A stretch of DNA of 12,092 bases from Acetobacteraceae bacterium (GTDB taxonomy: Bacteria; Pseudomonadota; Alphaproteobacteria; Acetobacterales; Acetobacteraceae): contig JASHVY010000503.1 of NCBI GenBank assembly GCA_030044345.1, forward strand, positions 1 to 12,092. Direction: 5' to 3'. Made by a program: the position numbers and the translations under genes. Below, one piece after another: positions 5,043 through 11,999 of the stretch (within the stretch, counting starts at the first letter, position 1; every line of letters starts with the position of its first letter). A model generated the notes under the pieces. The model saw nothing but the letters and a program-made list of their open reading frames with translations, was not told the origin of the DNA and searched no databases.

Positions 5043-7099
5043 GCACGCTCGTCCTGCCCGCACGGCGCCGCACGACACGGCTTCCGGATTTTCGCCGCCA
5101 TCGCGGCCTGATCGTCGCCATTGCCGTGTTCGTGGTGCTGTTCCTGGCGGTGGACGTGATCACGCCCGGCGCCTTCAGCTATTTCGAGATCCATTTCATG
5201 TCCGCGGGCGGGGCCACTCTCGCGCTCGCGGCGATGGGCCAGACCATCGTCATCCTGACCGGCGGCTTCGACCTCTCGACCGGCGCGGTCATTTCGCTCG
5301 TGAATGTCGTGCTGGCGAGCGCCATGGGAACCTCGCCCCTCTCGCAGGTCGCCTTCTTTGTGGTCGCCCTCGCGGTGGGTGCGCTGGTCGGCGCCTTCAA
5401 CGGCATCTTCGTCGCCTTCGTGCGCATGCAGTCGATCGTCGTCACCCTCTCCACCATGTTCATCGTCCAGGGCGTCACGCTCCTGGTGATGGAGAAGCCG
5501 GGCGGAACCATCGCCCCGGGATTCGTCGCCTTCTTCAGCGGCGATGCGATCCCGAACCTGTTGCCCGCGCCCATCGTCGTGCTGGTGGCCGCGGCTCTCG
5601 TCTGGCGGCTGATCCGGAATTCACGCCTCGGGGTCGGGCTCTATGCCGTGGGGAGCGACGAGGAAGCAGCGCACGCGGCGGGCATCCGAACCGGCTGGGT
5701 GAAGTTCTGGGCCTATGTCCTCGCCGGCCTCTTCTACGGCGCGGCCGGCGCCTTCATCTCCGCGCAGACCGGATCGGGCGATCCATTGCTCGGGCGGCCG
5801 ATGCTGCTCGAGGTTTTCGCAGCCGTGGTGCTCGGCGGCACGCTGCTCGGCGGCGGCCGCGGCGGCTGCATCGGCTCGATCGTCGGCGCCTACACGCTGA
5901 TGATCCTCGTCAATATCCTCCTCGTGCTCAACGTCTCCGCCTATTACAGCTCGGTCGCGGAAGGCGTGATCCTGCTGCTCGCGGTGCTCGCCGCTTCGCT
6001 CAACCGCCACTCGCCGATTGCCTTCTATCTCAGGCTCGCACGTGACAAGCTGGCCGCGCGCGCGCACGGCGCACTCGCCTCGGCCCGCCCCAGCGCCGCC
6101 ACCGCGCCGGTGCTGTCGGCGCCAACCGCAACCGGACAGTCCTCTACCCCTATCTCCTGGTTCGCCCGCCATCGCGAGGCGCTACGCACCATCCTGCCCG
6201 CCTATGTCGGTTTCGTCATCGTTCTCGTGGTCTCCCAGGCGGTCTTCGGCGGCACGCTCGACAATCCCGGATATTTCGACTCCCTCCTCGTTCTCTCCTC
6301 TTTCCTCGCGATCCTCGCCCTCGGCCAGGGCGCGGCAATCCTTACCGGCGGGCTCGATCTCTCGGTGCCGTGGATGATCGGCTTCATCGGCATTCTCACC
6401 TCCGGCCTGATCCACGGCTCTGATATCATTGCCCTCTGGGCAATTCCTCTTGGCCTTGCTTTCGGCGCCGTGCTCGGGGCCATCAACGGGCTCGGCATCG
6501 TGCTGCTCGGCCTACCGCCGATCGTGATGACCCTGGCGATGAACGGCATCCTGCAGGGCGCGGCCCTCATCTATTGCAATGGCACGCCAGCCGGGTTCGC
6601 CTCGTCCGCCCAGCGCTGGTTCATGACCGGCCATTTCCTGGGACCCACACCGGTCGTCTGGTTCCTCGTCCTCTTCGTGCTCGCCGCCCTCCTGCTGCTC
6701 GACCGAACCGTGTTCGGCCGGCGCATCTATGCCGTCGGCAACAGCCCGCTGGTCGCGCGGCTTTCCGCCGTCGGCGTCGGCGGCACGCTGATCGGCGTTT
6801 ACGCGCTCTCCGGGTTCTGCAGCGCCCTCGTCGGCATTCTGCTCTCCGGCTTCTCCGGCCAGGCGAGCCTCGGCATGGGAGATGACTACCTCCTCCCCTC
6901 GATCGCCGTGGTCGTCGTCGGCGGCACGCTGATCACAGGCGGCCGCGGCCATTATCTCGGCATGCTGGGCGGTGTTTTGCTGCTGACCGCGCTTTCCACG
7001 CTGCTTGCCGGCACCACCCTGCCCGATGCCACCCGCGATATCATCTTCGGCCTCGTCGTGCTCAGCGCCGTCATCGCGCTGCGCGAACGCAGCGCCTGA
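5039..7099 (+). CDS. Sugar ABC importer permease, fused double-permease protein (RbsC-like x2)
   Basis: A 686-residue inner-membrane protein made of two complete BPD_transp_2 (RbsC/XylH-type) permeases in one chain, so one polypeptide can supply both transmembrane halves. The family motif appears twice: 'GQTIVILTGGFDLS' at residues 67-80 and 'GQGAAILTGGLDLS' at 429-442. The cytosolic loop 'YAVGS' at 202 is echoed by 'YAVGN' at 564, and both pairs are 362 residues apart. Each half has about eight to ten hydrophobic segments. The join (about 335-390) is a hydrophilic linker rich in Ala, Ser, Pro and Thr. Most relatives are about 330-residue single permeases. The two halves differ throughout, so this is an old fusion of paralogues. 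Start ATG 5039 overlaps the ATPase stop (ATGA). Confidence 0.93.
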   Translation: MSTLVLPARRRTTRLPDFRRHRGLIVAIAVFVVLFLAVDVITPGAFSYFEIHFMSAGGATLALAAMGQTIVILTGGFDLSTGAVISLVNVVLASAMGTSPLSQVAFFVVALAVGALVGAFNGIFVAFVRMQSIVVTLSTMFIVQGVTLLVMEKPGGTIAPGFVAFFSGDAIPNLLPAPIVVLVAAALVWRLIRNSRLGVGLYAVGSDEEAAHAAGIRTGWVKFWAYVLAGLFYGAAGAFISAQTGSGDPLLGRPMLLEVFAAVVLGGTLLGGGRGGCIGSIVGAYTLMILVNILLVLNVSAYYSSVAEGVILLLAVLAASLNRHSPIAFYLRLARDKLAARAHGALASARPSAATAPVLSAPTATGQSSTPISWFARHREALRTILPAYVGFVIVLVVSQAVFGGTLDNPGYFDSLLVLSSFLAILALGQGAAILTGGLDLSVPWMIGFIGILTSGLIHGSDIIALWAIPLGLAFGAVLGAINGLGIVLLGLPPIVMTLAMNGILQGAALIYCNGTPAGFASSAQRWFMTGHFLGPTPVVWFLVLFVLAALLLLDRTVFGRRIYAVGNSPLVARLSAVGVGGTLIGVYALSGFCSALVGILLSGFSGQASLGMGDDYLLPSIAVVVVGGTLITGGRGHYLGMLGGVLLLTALSTLLAGTTLPDATRDIIFGLVVLSAVIALRERSA

Positions 7100-7112
7100 C
7101 GGAAGGAGGGAC

Positions 7113-7886
7113 ATGGTGGGACTGAGCGCCGAGGGTCAAAGAGTCGTCGTCACCGCCGGGGCCGCGGGAATCGGCCGCGCCATCGTCGAAGTCCTGGTGG
7201 GCGCCGGCGCGCGCGTGCATATCTGTGACGTCAATGCCCAAACCCTCGCCGCCTGCGGCCAAAATCTTGGCGTTGGCACGACGCTCGCTGACGTCTCCGA
7301 CGAAGCCCAGGTGGACCGGCTGTTCGACGAGGCGGCAAGCGCGCTCGGCGGACTCGATGTTCTGGTGAACAATGCCGGCATCGCCGGACCCACCGGCGCG
7401 GTTGAGGAGATCGATCCGGCGGAATGGCGCCGTTGCATCGATATCGACCTTACGGGCCAGTTCCTCTGCACGCGCCGCGCCGTGCCTCTTCTCAAGCAAA
7501 ACGCCGGCGGCGCCATCATCAATATGTCTTCGGCCGCCGGTCGCCACGGCTATGCCTACCGCACACCCTATTCGGCGGCGAAATGGGGGGTCATCGGGTT
7601 CACGCAGAGTCTGGCGAAAGAGCTTGGCCCCTCCGGCATCGCCGTCAACGCGATCCTGCCCGGGATCGTCAAGGGGCCGCGCATCGAAGGCGTGATCCGT
7701 GCCCGTGCCTCCCAGCTCAGCCTCACCTATGCCGAGATGGAGACGCAATATCTCGAAAGAGTCTCGCTCCGCCGCATGGTGACGGCGGAGGACGTGGCGC
7801 AGATGGTGCTCTTCCTCGCTTCGCCGCTCGGCCGCAACATCTCCGGCCAGTCGATCGGCGTCTGCGGCAATGTCGAGACGCTCTGA
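7113..7886 (+). CDS. Short-chain dehydrogenase/reductase (SDR), probable sugar or polyol dehydrogenase
   Basis: A 257-residue classical SDR, expected to be a cytosolic NAD(P)-dependent oxidoreductase. The cofactor loop reads TAGAAGIG (residues 14-21), with Ala in place of the usual first Gly of TGxxxGxG. NNAG follows at 86-89. The catalytic set S140, Y153 and K157 has the normal spacing. 'HICDVN' after the second strand suggests an acidic residue binding NAD ribose. The C-terminus 'GRNISGQSIGVCGNVETL' is a substrate-loop form common among catabolic SDRs beside sugar transporters. It lies 13 bases after the permease with AAGGAGG just before the start; GTG at 7116 is an alternative with better spacing. 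In context it probably makes a lactone or keto sugar for the next genes; the substrate is not known. Confidence 0.92.
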   Translation: MVGLSAEGQRVVVTAGAAGIGRAIVEVLVGAGARVHICDVNAQTLAACGQNLGVGTTLADVSDEAQVDRLFDEAASALGGLDVLVNNAGIAGPTGAVEEIDPAEWRRCIDIDLTGQFLCTRRAVPLLKQNAGGAIINMSSAAGRHGYAYRTPYSAAKWGVIGFTQSLAKELGPSGIAVNAILPGIVKGPRIEGVIRARASQLSLTYAEMETQYLERVSLRRMVTAEDVAQMVLFLASPLGRNISGQSIGVCGNVETL

Positions 7887-7896
7887 GGGAACAACC

Positions 7897-8772
7897 ATGT
7901 TCCGAATCGAATTGCTGGTCGATGCGCGGAACGAGCTCGGCGAAGGCCCGCTCTGGGATGTGAATGAACAGCGCCTTTATTGGATCGACAGCCACGGGTG
8001 CATGATCCATCGTATCGATGCGCGCGGCCAGGAACACAAAAGCTGGAAAGTGCCCGAACATATCGGCTCAATGTGCCTCCGTGCCGGCGGTGGTGCGATC
8101 GTCTCCCTGCGCAACGGGTTTCATTTCTTCGATTTCGATACCGGTATCGCGAAGCCGATCGCCGATCCCGAAAGCAATGTCCGCCGAACGCGGATGAATG
8201 ACGGCAAGGTGGATCGTCAGGGCCGTTTTCTCGTGGGCTACATGGACTACGAAGAGCGGGAGCCGCTCGGCGGCCTCTATCGTCTCGATCCCGATCTTCG
8301 CATCACCAAGCTCGAGGAGAATATCGTCGTCAGCAATGGCCCGTGCTGGAGCCCGGACGGCCGCATTTTCTACTTCGCCGACACGTCCCGCCGCGCCATC
8401 TGGTCTTACCAATACGATACCGCAACCGGCGATCTGTTGAGCCGCCGCCTTTTCGCGAATTTCGAAACCCATCTGCGCGGCTATCCGGACGGCGCCACGG
8501 TCGATGAAGAAGGATTTGTCTGGAGCGTCGAGGTCTATGGCGGGCGGCTGGTGCGCTTCGCGCCGGACGGCACGATCGACCGGCTGATCGGCATGCCGGT
8601 GGACAGCATCACCAGCGTGAGCTTCGGCGGCGCCGATCTCGACATCCTATACGTCACCTCGATGGCACGGCCTTATCAGGGACGGCGGCGGCAGGAACGT
8701 GAGGCCGGCGGCCTCTTCGCGGTGCACGGGCTCGGCGTCCGCGGCCTGCCCGAGCCACGCTTCCGCGGCTGA
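7897..8772 (+). CDS. SMP-30/gluconolactonase family lactonase, copy 1
   Basis: A 291-residue six-bladed beta-propeller of the SMP-30/regucalcin/gluconolactonase family, whose members hydrolyse sugar lactones to sugar acids with a divalent metal. The metal ligands of the family are all present: E16 in LGEGPLWD, N147 in VVSNGP and D198 in YPDGATVD. R99 and N101 in RMNDGKVD match the substrate-contact residues. The length fits the family. GAGGGA six bases before the ATG at 7897 sets the start, ten bases after the SDR stop. It is followed directly by a close paralogue, and the two are likely to act on related lactones or epimers formed by the SDR. No signal peptide is visible, so it acts in the cytoplasm. 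It carries a short insert, 'PYQGRRRQEREAGG', near the end. Confidence 0.93.
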   Translation: MFRIELLVDARNELGEGPLWDVNEQRLYWIDSHGCMIHRIDARGQEHKSWKVPEHIGSMCLRAGGGAIVSLRNGFHFFDFDTGIAKPIADPESNVRRTRMNDGKVDRQGRFLVGYMDYEEREPLGGLYRLDPDLRITKLEENIVVSNGPCWSPDGRIFYFADTSRRAIWSYQYDTATGDLLSRRLFANFETHLRGYPDGATVDEEGFVWSVEVYGGRLVRFAPDGTIDRLIGMPVDSITSVSFGGADLDILYVTSMARPYQGRRRQEREAGGLFAVHGLGVRGLPEPRFRG

Positions 8773-8787
8773 GAAAAGGGGAGCGAC

Positions 8788-9660
8788 ATGCGCATCGATG
8801 TGCTCGTGGATGTGAAGACCACGCTCGGCGAAGGCCCGCTCTGGGATGTCGAGGAGGAACGTCTCTACTGGATCGACAGTTTCGACGGCCGCGTCTTCCG
8901 CTGCACCGCGGACGGAAGGGAGGTCCGCGCCTGGGACGTGCCGCAAAAAATCGGCTCGATGTGCCTGCGCAAGAATGGTGGTGCAATCGTCTCGCTCGCG
9001 CGCGGTTTTCATGCGCTCGATTTCAAAACGGGGGACGTCTCCCCCATTCATGACCCCGAGCCGGACAAGCCCAACAATCGGCTCAATGACGGAAAGGTGG
9101 ACAAGGAAGGGCGTTTCGTCGCGGGCTCGATGGATACGATGGAGGACGGCCCGAATGGCGCCCTCTATTCCCTCGCCTCGGACCTCACGGTGACAAAAAT
9201 CGATACCGGCATCATCGTCAGCAACGGCCCTTGCTGGAGCCCTGATGGCCGCATTTTCTACTTCACCGACACCTGGTCCGGTGAAATCTCGGCCTATGAT
9301 TACGACCCCAAAACCGGCCGCGTCTCCAACAAGCGCACCTTCTGCACCCGGCCCAAGGATGGCGGCGGGTTCGATGGCGCGACCGTGGATGCGGAAGGCT
9401 GCGTCTGGAGCGCCCAGGTCTATGTCGGCAAGATCGTGCGCTACCGCCCGGACGGCAGCATCGAGCGTGTCATCGAGATGCCGGTGAAAAAGGTGACGAG
9501 CGTGATGTTCGGTGGCGCGAATCTCGATATCCTCTTCGTCACCAGCATGGCAAAACCTCCCTTGCCGCGCTTTCCCGGAGATGGCGTCCTGCGGGGCTCT
9601 CTCTTCGCGATCCGCGATCTCGGCATCCGCGGTGTGCCGGAGACGCGTTTTGCCGGCTGA
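8788..9660 (+). CDS. SMP-30/gluconolactonase family lactonase, copy 2
   Basis: A 290-residue paralogue of the preceding gene. By hand count about 45 of 70 residues are identical between residues 14-83 of copy 1 and 13-82 of this copy. All catalytic positions are kept: E15 (LGEGPLWD), R98 and N100 (RLNDGKVD), N146 (IVSNGP) and D196 (FDGATVD). A functional second sugar lactonase is therefore expected rather than a decaying duplicate. Divergence is concentrated in loops, for example 'DPEPDKPNN' before the substrate residues and 'STMEDGPNG'-like segments after them, which could alter specificity. The ATG at 8788 has AGGGGAG four bases upstream and lies 15 bases after copy 1. The final 'GIRGVPETRFAG' closely matches 'GVRGLPEPRFRG' of copy 1. 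Confidence 0.93.
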   Translation: MRIDVLVDVKTTLGEGPLWDVEEERLYWIDSFDGRVFRCTADGREVRAWDVPQKIGSMCLRKNGGAIVSLARGFHALDFKTGDVSPIHDPEPDKPNNRLNDGKVDKEGRFVAGSMDTMEDGPNGALYSLASDLTVTKIDTGIIVSNGPCWSPDGRIFYFTDTWSGEISAYDYDPKTGRVSNKRTFCTRPKDGGGFDGATVDAEGCVWSAQVYVGKIVRYRPDGSIERVIEMPVKKVTSVMFGGANLDILFVTSMAKPPLPRFPGDGVLRGSLFAIRDLGIRGVPETRFAG

Positions 9661-9663
9661 GCT

Positions 9664-9691
9664 GGCCAATCTATTCGGGCCAATCCATTCG
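9664..9691 (+). repeat. Perfectly adjacent 14-base direct repeat in leader of BKACE gene
   Basis: GGCCAATCTATTCG (9664-9677) is followed at once by GGCCAATCCATTCG (9678-9691), one mismatch. It makes up most of the 50-base gap between the second lactonase and the BKACE gene, the longest ordinary gap in the operon. It looks like a small tandem duplication; no function is evident. Confidence 0.7.
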
Positions 9692-9710
9692 AGCGAGAGG
9701 ACGAAAGGCA

Positions 9711-10655
9711 GTGGCACAACCATCCGCGCGAGAGCGCAAGGTCATCATCACCTGTGCGATCACGGGCGCGATCCATACACCGAGCATGTCGCCCCATCTC
9801 CCGGTCACGGCGGAACAGATCGCCGAGGCCGCGATCGAGGCCGCCGAGGCGGGTGCAGCGATCGTCCATCTGCACGCACGCAACCCCGAGACGGGCAAGC
9901 CCGACCAGTCGCCCGAGGCCTTCGGGCGCTTCCTATCCCGCATCAAGCAGCGCACGGGTGCCGTGATCAATCTCACCACCGGCGGCGCGCCGTACATGAC
10001 CGTGCAGGAGCGCGTCCGCCCGGCCGAGACCTTCAAGCCGGAAATCGCCTCGCTCAACATGGGATCGATGAATTTCGGACTTTTCCCGATGCTCGGCCGT
10101 TTCAAGGAATTCCGCCATGAATGGGAGCGCGAGCATCTCGAGAATTCCCGCGATCTCATCTTCCGAAACACGTTTCAGGATATCGAATTCGTCCTGCGCA
10201 CGCTCGGTGATGCCGGCACGCGCTTCGAATTCGAATGCTACGATGTCGGCCATCTCTACAACCTGCATCATTTCCTCGAGCGTGGCCTGGTGAAGCCGCC
10301 TCTCTTCGTCCAGACCGTGTTCGGAATCCTGGGCGGCATCGGCCCGCATCCGGAGGATGTGATGCATATGAAGCGTACCGCGGACAGGCTCTTCGGCACC
10401 CAATATCGCTGGTCGGTCCTTGGTGCCGGACGCAACCAGCTCCCGATCGCGGCGGAAGCGGCTTCCATGGGCGGCAATGTGCGGGTCGGGCTTGAGGATT
10501 CGCTCTGGATCGGCCCCGGCAAGCTCGCCCGATCCAGCGCCGAGCAGGTTCGCGCCGCGCGCCAGATCGTCGAGGGGCTCGGTCTCGGCATTGCCACACC
10601 GGACGAGGCCCGAGAAATCCTCTCCCTGAAGGGGGCGGATCGGGTCAATTTCTGA
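9711..10655 (+). CDS. Beta-keto acid cleavage enzyme (BKACE, DUF849; often labelled 3-keto-5-aminohexanoate cleavage protein)
   Basis: A 314-residue TIM-barrel enzyme of the BKACE family. These enzymes cleave a beta-keto acid with acetyl-CoA, giving a new acyl-CoA and an acetoacetate-type product. Visible signatures are 'VIITCAITGAIHTPSMSPHLPVT' at the N-terminus, the zinc-binding HLH (H53, H55), 'INLTTGG' and 'SLNMGSMNFG', 'FECYDVGHLYNL', 'QTVFGILGGIG' and 'VRVGLEDSLW', where E262 is the probable third zinc ligand. The usual database name reflects the lysine-fermentation member and is unlikely to fit here, since no lysine-fermentation gene is present. The next gene makes beta-keto acids, so the pair is chemically matched. 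The start is GTG 9711 with GAGAGGA nine bases upstream. Natural substrates in this family vary widely and cannot be read from the sequence alone. Confidence 0.93.
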   Translation: MAQPSARERKVIITCAITGAIHTPSMSPHLPVTAEQIAEAAIEAAEAGAAIVHLHARNPETGKPDQSPEAFGRFLSRIKQRTGAVINLTTGGAPYMTVQERVRPAETFKPEIASLNMGSMNFGLFPMLGRFKEFRHEWEREHLENSRDLIFRNTFQDIEFVLRTLGDAGTRFEFECYDVGHLYNLHHFLERGLVKPPLFVQTVFGILGGIGPHPEDVMHMKRTADRLFGTQYRWSVLGAGRNQLPIAAEAASMGGNVRVGLEDSLWIGPGKLARSSAEQVRAARQIVEGLGLGIATPDEAREILSLKGADRVNF

Positions 10656-10677
10656 AGCGCAGATCGGGAGTCTGGCG

Positions 10678-11628
10678 ATGCCGGAAAAAATTGCGATCAT
10701 CGGCGCCGGCCTGATCGGCCGAGCCTGGGCCATCACTTTCGCGCGCGGCGGACGAAACGTCGCGCTCTATGACAGTGATCCGCGAAGGGTCGAGGAAACG
10801 CTCCGCACTGCTGCGGATCTCATCCGCGATCTTGAATCCCGCGCCATGCTGGCAGGCCAGACCACGGCGCAGGTCATCGGCCGGATCACTGCGGCCGAGA
10901 CGATCGAGTCCGCGCTCGAAGGGGCTCAGCACGCGCAGGAGAACGTTCCGGAGGACCTGGAAGCCAAACGCATCATCTTCGCGGAGCTCGACAAAGTCGC
11001 CGCGCCGGACACGGTGCTCGCCAGCTCGAGCTCCGCCATCCTGCCCTCTCGCTTCACCGAATCGCTTGCGAGCCGGCATCGCTGTCTCGTTGCTCATCCC
11101 ATCAATCCGCCCTACCTCGTTCCGGCGGTCGAGCTCGTGCCTGCATCCTGGACCGAACCCGCCATCCTCGAGCGCACGCGCGCGCTGATGAGCGCGATCG
11201 GTCAGGCACCCATCGTCATGCGCCGCGAGCTCGATGGCTTCATCATGAACCGTCTCCAGGGCGCTCTTCTCCACGAAGCCTTCCGCCTGGTGGCCCAGGG
11301 CTATGCCACAACCGAGGATATCGATGCCGGCATCTGCAAAGGCATCGGTCTGCGCTGGGCCTTCATGGGGCCGTTCGAAACCATCGACCTCAATGCCCCT
11401 GGCGGCGTGCGCGACTATGTCGCGCGCTATGAGGGCCTCTACCGGCACATCGCGAAATCCCAGACCGAGCCGACACCCTGGTCCGGTCCGCTCTCCGAGC
11501 GCGTCGAGGCGGAACTGAGCCGAAAAACCCCCCGCGCACGCCTCGCGGAACGCCAGCAATGGCGGGACCGACGGCTCATGGCGCTCCTCCGCCACCTCGC
11601 TCAAGACGAGAAAGAGATTGGGGAATAG
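10678..11628 (+). CDS. 3-hydroxyacid dehydrogenase of the lambda-crystallin/L-gulonate 3-dehydrogenase (CRYL1) type
   Basis: A 316-residue NAD-dependent dehydrogenase built like 3-hydroxyacyl-CoA dehydrogenase. The Rossmann loop GAGLIG (residues 9-14) and D32 after the second strand indicate NAD. 'QENVPEDLEAKRIIFAELD', 'ASSSSAILPS', 'HPINPPYLVPAVELVP' and 'GFIMNRLQGALLHEAFRLV' follow the lambda-crystallin pattern. H140 and E152 form the catalytic pair at the family's 12-residue spacing, and N191 is the conserved Asn. The C-terminal 'RRQWRDRRLMAL' also matches CRYL1. That subfamily oxidises the 3-hydroxyl of free acids such as L-gulonate rather than CoA esters. Its product would be a beta-keto acid, the substrate class of the BKACE encoded 22 bases upstream. 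GGGAG seven bases before ATG 10678 sets the start. It is the last gene of the operon. Confidence 0.92.
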   Translation: MPEKIAIIGAGLIGRAWAITFARGGRNVALYDSDPRRVEETLRTAADLIRDLESRAMLAGQTTAQVIGRITAAETIESALEGAQHAQENVPEDLEAKRIIFAELDKVAAPDTVLASSSSAILPSRFTESLASRHRCLVAHPINPPYLVPAVELVPASWTEPAILERTRALMSAIGQAPIVMRRELDGFIMNRLQGALLHEAFRLVAQGYATTEDIDAGICKGIGLRWAFMGPFETIDLNAPGGVRDYVARYEGLYRHIAKSQTEPTPWSGPLSERVEAELSRKTPRARLAERQQWRDRRLMALLRHLAQDEKEIGE

Positions 11629-11691
11629 CGGCAAGGCAAAAATTGTGAATGAGTTCCGACATCGCCAAACATAAGACCTCGCCAGCAACCC

Positions 11692-11718
11692 AGATGGCGG
11701 TTCTCGCCATTTGTTTTC
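11692..11718 (+). terminator. Probable intrinsic terminator of the catabolic operon
   Basis: ATGGCG (11694-11699) and CGCCAT (11705-11710) form a perfect stem with a 5-base loop, extendable by a G-U and an A-U pair, and are followed by TTGTTTTCT. It lies about 65 bases after the last operon gene in the right orientation. The stem is short, so strength is uncertain. Confidence 0.6.
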
Positions 11719-11720
11719 TC

Positions 11721-11763
11721 GCGTGATTCAGACCTACGGTGCTTCCACCTCCGGTCATCACGC
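11721..11763 (-). repeat. Fourth copy of hairpin A of the 102-bp repeat, inverted
   Basis: Read on the minus strand this matches unit 1 (3125-3167) at 42 of 43 positions; the one change is in the hairpin loop, and all stem pairs are intact. Similarity continues a few bases on both sides (TTTTCTC, as in unit 3, and AGAG). Only hairpin A is present; hairpin B is absent. It faces the opposite way to the array, and together the two loci bracket most of the operon. Confidence 0.9.
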
Positions 11764-11808
11764 TCTGGAAAGTGTTATGCACTTCGATGAGGTATCAGAA
11801 AGAAGGAG

Positions 11809-11846
11809 GCTTCTTTTTCTGAAGAAAAAGAAGCAAAAAGACTTTT
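11809..11846 (+). repeat. A/T-rich hairpin element, left member of an inverted pair
   Basis: GCTTCTTTTTCT (11809-11820) and AGAAAAAGAAGC (11823-11834) are perfectly complementary, followed by the tail AAAAAGACTTTT (11835-11846). The strand is arbitrary. A related hairpin with a similar tail lies inverted at 11895-11928, giving a doublet like REP/BIME elements. A terminator role is possible, but the T-tract is displaced from the stem. Confidence 0.75.
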
Positions 11847-11894
11847 CTCCGTTTTCCGGACCAGGCACCGGCTGTCGACTATGAATGAAAAGAT

Positions 11895-11928
11895 AAAAGT
11901 TCTTTGGTTCTTTCTTTCAAGAAAGAAC
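11895..11928 (-). repeat. A/T-rich hairpin element, right member of an inverted pair
   Basis: GTTCTTTCTT (11907-11916) and AAGAAAGAAC (11919-11928) are perfectly complementary. Read on the minus strand the stem is followed by CAAAGAACTTTT, close to the CAAAAAGACTTTT that follows the left member. The two therefore look like diverged copies of one element, placed tail to tail about 48 bases apart. Confidence 0.7.
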
Positions 11929-11976
11929 AATCTCTCTTCTTTGCTTACCGCATTCTATTTACCCCATGGGGCTTGG

Positions 11977-11999
11977 TAGAAGGTTCATAACACCTTCTA
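11977..11999. repeat. Inverted repeat at the edge of the A/T-rich stretch
   Basis: TAGAAGGT (11977-11984) and ACCTTCTA (11992-11999) are perfectly complementary with a 7-base loop. It marks the switch back to GC-rich DNA that looks coding, so it may be the boundary of an inserted element. No function is assigned. Confidence 0.5.

Larger units (their letters stand above)
11629..11999. other. Gene-free region rich in hairpins and repeats
   Basis: I see no convincing gene here. In order it holds a short unremarkable stretch after the operon, a probable terminator (11692-11718), the inverted fourth copy of the 102-bp repeat's hairpin A (11721-11763), and an A/T-rich stretch from about 11767. That stretch is strikingly lower in G+C than the rest of the window and contains two related hairpins, the palindrome CCCCATGGGG (11962-11971) and the inverted repeat at 11977-11999. 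The base composition suggests insertion of mobile or repetitive DNA. Confidence 0.7.

Noticed and set aside
3366..5078. Long minus-strand open frame of about 570 codons opposite the ATPase gene
   Set aside because: Antisense to an obvious tandem-NBD ATPase, with low-complexity composition and no family motifs.
9711..11628. L-carnitine degradation pair (carnitine dehydrogenase plus dehydrocarnitine-cleaving BKACE)
   Set aside because: The chemistry is analogous, but the dehydrogenase ends like CRYL1 with no fused thioesterase domain, and the neighbours are sugar lactonases and a sugar-type importer. It remains an outside possibility.
11576..11782. Small minus-strand gene after the dehydrogenase
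   Set aside because: Its coding potential comes mainly from the hairpin-A repeat copy and the end of the dehydrogenase gene; there is no ribosome site or domain.
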